This document shows, in pieces, positions 60,456-64,000 of a DNA stretch of 64,000 bases. The stretch covers positions 3,279,022 to 3,343,021 of the forward strand of contig JAREIK010002450.1 of the NCBI GenBank assembly GCA_029783825.1. Reading direction: 5' to 3'. How positions within the stretch are numbered: position 1 is the first letter of the stretch; the number at the start of each line of letters is the position of its first letter. The notes beneath the pieces were generated by a model. It was given only the letters and a program-made list of their open reading frames with translations, was not told the DNA's origin and searched no databases. The DNA is from Sapria himalayana. Lineage: Eukaryota; Streptophyta; Magnoliopsida; Malpighiales; Rafflesiaceae. The position numbers and the translations under genes are program-made.

Positions 60456-61948
60456 CTTTGAATTCAAGCAGAATCAAAACTAAGAAAATGGTCCGATACC
60501 AATGTGAAGAGAAATCATACTATCCCAAATTTTTATTATTAGTTCATCAAATCTTCTTCGGCATGGACAGTGTGAAAGGGAATGTAAATGCTTAGGGTAA
60601 ATCCTTGATATAATTGAAATCAAGATAGTTATGAGCTACGAGAGATAGAGAGAGAGAGAACAAGTACAACGCCACACAAAAACTAATTCACACAAAAGAG
60701 GGAGCCAATGGAGAAAGAGATAGCACACAATAAATCATTAAAATAATTTAGGTTTTTTTTTCTTTGTTGTGAATGTTCTTTAGTTATTCTCTCTATTATT
60801 TTGTTCATTTACTAATCACTTAAATATTAAGCATGTATACAAATAAATGATATCATAACACCACATTCAATATTGTGAGAATGCCAAAGACAATTGCTTA
60901 ATATCTTAATAACAAATTCACGATAACATATTTCATGTGGCGTGACTATTTTAATCACAATAACATGTTTCATATTGCAAGACCATTGCAGCCTAACATG
61001 TTTCATATCATGACAACTTGTGTTGCAACCCAAAGAATATGATCACGACTTTTATAAGTTAAGTAGAAAGTTAACATGGCCACGACACAGAAGAAATGTG
61101 TCGCAACTTCAACATATTGTGGCTTCCTCCTCAATAGAAGCAGCCTTCTAAGATTCCAAATAATATATGAGTTAATTCTAACACTCTGTTCACTACAAAT
61201 TCATGGGATTACTTGCTTGTCACTATTAATAGTAATATAATAAAATTATCTTATTAGATAGCAGTTTCAACACTACTATCTATGAAAATGATGAGACAAA
61301 GTATGAATATTACTTAAATAATATATTATTTATGAGGGAAATAACTATATAAAAAAAGTCAAGATCATCCTACAAATAAATTAAAAACTAGATAAAAATC
61401 AAATAATATAGATATATTAAAAGTAAAATACAGGAAGTATAATAAATCTGAGTACTTAAAAGAGAGACTACGAGAGAAATAAAAAAAAATCAACTTGGGT
61501 CACGAAACCTTTTCTACTTGAGACCCAAGTGAAAGTAGGCTCGGTAGATAAAGAGCTATCCATTAAAAACCTATAATTTGCAAAATTATGTGTCGCCCAT
61601 ACTGATGAGGGCACCTAATTCATTGACACATATTTCATATCACATAACTCATCATCAGAACTGATTCAGTCAATATGAGTCTTATGATAAATGAAATATA
61701 ACTATGAAAAACAAATCAATGATAAAGATAATTGGTCATAAAAAAAATAAAAATAAAGCAATGTGAAGGGACTTTGAAATTATTCCAGAAATTATGTGTA
61801 TTCCATACTTGAGCAAAAAGTTAATTTATGAGTATAGCATTGATCCTAGTGTTTGATTTTGTAGTGATGACAGATCTTGCAAAATAATTTGAGGAATAAT
61901 ATAATAACTAGAGGAACAAGATATAAAACCTCACAAAAATTGCGGGTA
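60456..61948. other. AT-rich stretch without recognised gene
   Basis: Contains a GAGAGAGA run near 60645 and three CATGTTTCATAT-like words at 60930-61010. If the GT47 gene continues to the right, this is intron. No exon of that family was seen on the - strand. Confidence 0.5.
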
Positions 61949-61993
61949 AGCATCATCAAGACTTGTGTTGCACGGATACGCCTAGGTCCTGTC

Positions 61994-62020
61994 GTGTCCA
62001 CGTGTCGGACACGTGGACAC
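61994..62020. repeat. perfect 27-bp subterminal palindrome
   Basis: Arms GTGTCCACGTGTC and GACACGTGGACAC around a single G. It lies 37 bp inside the element terminus, where hAT transposases typically bind repeated subterminal motifs. Confidence 0.9.
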
Positions 62021-62445
62021 GGGTCGGATACGTGTCCGATACGCCTCGTGGCGTATCGGATACGCGTAGGAGACGTATCCGACACATTGTTCGGAAACAG
62101 ACGTTGACCTCCCGACGCGTCGTTTACCAACTGATGCGTTTTTTCGAATCTAACGCGTATGAAATACCCTATAAATCGACAATTACTCTTACATCTCCAA
62201 CAAATTGATGAGCACAGCGCCGACAGAGAATTGCCAACAAGCCGATTACGGGAAATAGTTATCAATTATCATTGCGTCAAACAGGGAGGGGAGGAACACA
62301 CCGCCGAGCCGCCGACAGTACCTAAGGACTAAGATAACCTAATTCTATAATGGGAATGGGGGGTTTTGGAATCTGTATCGGGAGGGGGAGAGTTCGAAAA
62401 TCGGGTGGGGGGGGGGGGGGGGGGGGAAGGTTCTGGACGGGGGAG

Positions 62446-62920
62446 GGGGGAGGTATAAGTGTCAATTGGGCCGGGCCGGCCCGAGGCACGGTTCAGCCGT
62501 GCCTGTGCCGGCCCGGCACGGAAAAATTCCGTGCCCAGGCCCGTGACGTGCCCGGGTTAGGCGCGTGCCGTGCCGTGCCTGACCCGGCACGGTTTGGCAC
62601 GGGTCAGTCCCGTGCCGGGTGTCCCGTGAGCCCGACCCCAGGAAGCCCCTCCCGCAAAAAAAGACCGCAGGTCTGGTCTGATTCGACCCGACCCGCGGTC
62701 TTCCCGTATCCCGAACCGCTCGGACAGGCAAGCCCGAGCGGGCTAGGTAAGGCACGGCCCGCCGTGCCTACAGGCCGTGCCGGGCTCAGCAATTTTTAAA
62801 CCGTGCCGGGCACGGCACGATACAGGAACAATGCAGTGCCCGGCCCAGTAGCACGAACGTGCCCTAAAAAAATGGGCCAGGCCGTGCCGGGCCAGGCCGT
62901 TTGACACCTCTAGGGGGAGG
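62446..62920. mobile_element. family 1 MITE nested in the BED-finger hAT element, perfect 8-bp TSD (element 62454-62912)
   Basis: Left end TATAAGTGTCAATTGGGCC is diverged; right end GGCCGTTTGACACCTCTA is canonical. GGGGGAGG is duplicated exactly at 62446-62453 and 62913-62920. The shared core AAGACCGCAGGTC...GACCCGCGGTCTT is present near 62662-62702. Confidence 0.9.
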
Positions 62921-63462
62921 GGGTTAGAGAGTTTAAATTTTTTTTTAAATTATTTTAAAATACAAAATTTTAAATTATTTAAAAATACTATATTTCAAAT
63001 TATTTTAAAATACTATATTTTAAATATATGTTAGAGGGAGTTAGAAGCTGTAACGGGAGGGGACAAGAGTTAGAGGGCTTAAATATATTTTTTTTATATT
63101 TTAATTATTATTGTTTGTTTAATATATATACAAAATATAATAAACAAATAATTTATTTTAATTTTTAATACATAATTTTAATAATAATAATAAATATGCA
63201 ATATTAAAATATGGAATATTTAAATATGAATACTTTTGTTAGTATGTATTATGTAATATTTAGTAATATATAATATGTAAGTATAATAATTTTTGTTATA
63301 TAATTTATTTTAAATAAATTAATATTTTATGAAAATAATAAAAATATAATGAAAAAATGTAATTAAGTATTGATGGAGAAAAAAATAAGATTAAATTAAT
63401 TTTGAATAAATATAGATTATTTAAAATGCATAATTTTTTTTCATGCAGAATTATACAATAAA

Positions 63463-64000
63463 ATGAGTTGTAATTCTGAGCCTTCAAATAATCAAGAAAA
63501 TATTCAAGATGTTGATGATAATGCTCCATTATGAAAATATGTTACGAAAGATACAAAATTAGATAAAGGAAAAGGGGGAGGAAATGTTACTTTTCAATGC
63601 AATTTTTGTAGACAAATATATAGAGGATCATATTATAGAGTCAAGGCACACTTGTTAAAAATTAAAGGGGCTGGGATTGCATCATATACTAAAGTAACAA
63701 ATCAAAATTTGATTGAGATGCGAAGGATGGTGGAGGAATCTGAACAGAGAATGAAAAAACTTAATCCTAAGTCAGTTTCTTTACCCACATTAAGCATTGC
63801 AGATTCTTTTTTTGAGATTTCTTCTTCTAGTGCTAATCTAATTGATCTAAAAAAGAGAAAAGGAACTATGGGATCAATTAAAAATGCATTCAAAATTAGT
63901 ACACGTAAATTAGTTGACAGTGAGATAGCTAGGCTGTTTTATTCTGGAGGGTTGTCTTTTCACTTAGCTAGAAATCCTTATTATGCATGTGCCTTTAAAA
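63463..64000 (+). pseudogene. BED zinc-finger hAT transposase, N-terminal part, with one in-frame stop
   Basis: ATG at 63463 opens MSCNSEPSNNQENIQDVDDN and APL, then TGA (63532-63534) where relatives have tryptophan (PLWKYVT), then KYVTKDTKLDKGKGGGN without another stop to the window end. The BED finger shows CNFC and KAHLL. The position that is usually Cys after 'GIA' reads Tyr (IASYTKV), so one zinc ligand may be lost. Downstream: RKLVDSEIARLFYSGGLSFH and LARNPYYACAFK, typical of the segment leading into the DDE domain. The single TGG-to-TGA change suggests recent inactivation. An alternative is initiation at a downstream ATG, but that would drop the BED finger. Confidence 0.8.

Larger units (their letters stand above)
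61957..64000 (+). mobile_element. BED-finger hAT element, 5' part, running off the window (probable source of family 2)
   Basis: The left end CAAGACTTGTGTTGCACGG is followed by a perfect 27-bp palindrome (61994-62020, arms GTGTCCACGTGTC/GACACGTGGACAC) and CGGATACGTGTCCGATACG. Both are also found in the 24200-25139 element. Then come a G-rich region with a G21 run (62406-62426), a nested family 1 MITE (62454-62912), an AT-rich leader (62930-63440) and the transposase start at 63463. The right end lies outside the window, so the target duplication (left octamer AGCATCAT, 61949-61956) is unverified. Confidence 0.7.

Overview
This window is AT-rich plant nuclear DNA. The evidence is split genes with GT-AG introns, a plant-type oxysterol-binding-protein-related protein (ORP), a plant GT47 exostosin-family glycosyltransferase, and many hAT, Ty1/copia and CACTA remnants. 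The gene density (two genes in 64 kb) and introns of 11-15 kb suggest a large, repeat-rich angiosperm genome. A monocot is plausible from the look of the proteins, but I cannot prove it.

Genes. One ORP gene of the ORP1/ORP2 type runs on the + strand from 9290 (first exon I can recognise) to its stop at 49056. Six collinear, phase-0 exons encode 323 residues of the lipid-binding domain. Its introns alternate between giant (12.9, 11.1 and 14.6 kb) and tiny (76 and 97 bp). Its 5' exons (PH domain and the start of the ORD) are not visible and probably lie left of the window. A GT47 exostosin-type glycosyltransferase converges on it from the - strand. Only its 3'-terminal exon (54230-54916) is present. 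At the right edge, 61957-64000+ is the start of a BED-finger hAT transposon whose transposase opens at 63463 and carries one in-frame stop.

Mobile DNA. Three hAT groups can be separated. Family 1 has termini TAGAGGTGTCAAAC...GTTTGACACCTCTA and includes GC-rich non-autonomous elements of 0.3-0.6 kb (17952, 19487, 32176, 48329, 57024, 62454), several with perfect 8-bp target duplications. It also includes 2-5 kb copies with decayed transposase (1-1550, 13820-16497, 34739-39577, 45075-46760, 55380-60455, 58046-60302). Family 2 (termini CAAGGAAGCACGG; 24200-25139 and 36562-37306) looks like deletion derivatives of the BED-finger element at 61957. Family 3 (termini CATAGTTAT; 36455-37801, 24160-25584, probably parts of 3018-6851) hosts both family 2 insertions. 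The result is layered nesting: 36562-37306 inside 36455-37801 inside 34739-39577 inside ORP intron 5, and 58046-60302 inside the tail of an older copy.

Other repeats. ORP intron 5 holds a 4.2-kb purine-rich minisatellite (40860-45070) with internally homogenised blocks. Decayed Ty1/copia remnants lie at 5421-5720, 30300-30760 and 31000-33510, and a CACTA (En/Spm) transposase remnant at 52850-53345. Several 120-970 bp tandem duplications are scattered through the AT-rich DNA. Most open frames in the GC-rich patches and minisatellites are translation artefacts. I see no tRNA, rRNA, CRISPR or organellar genes.
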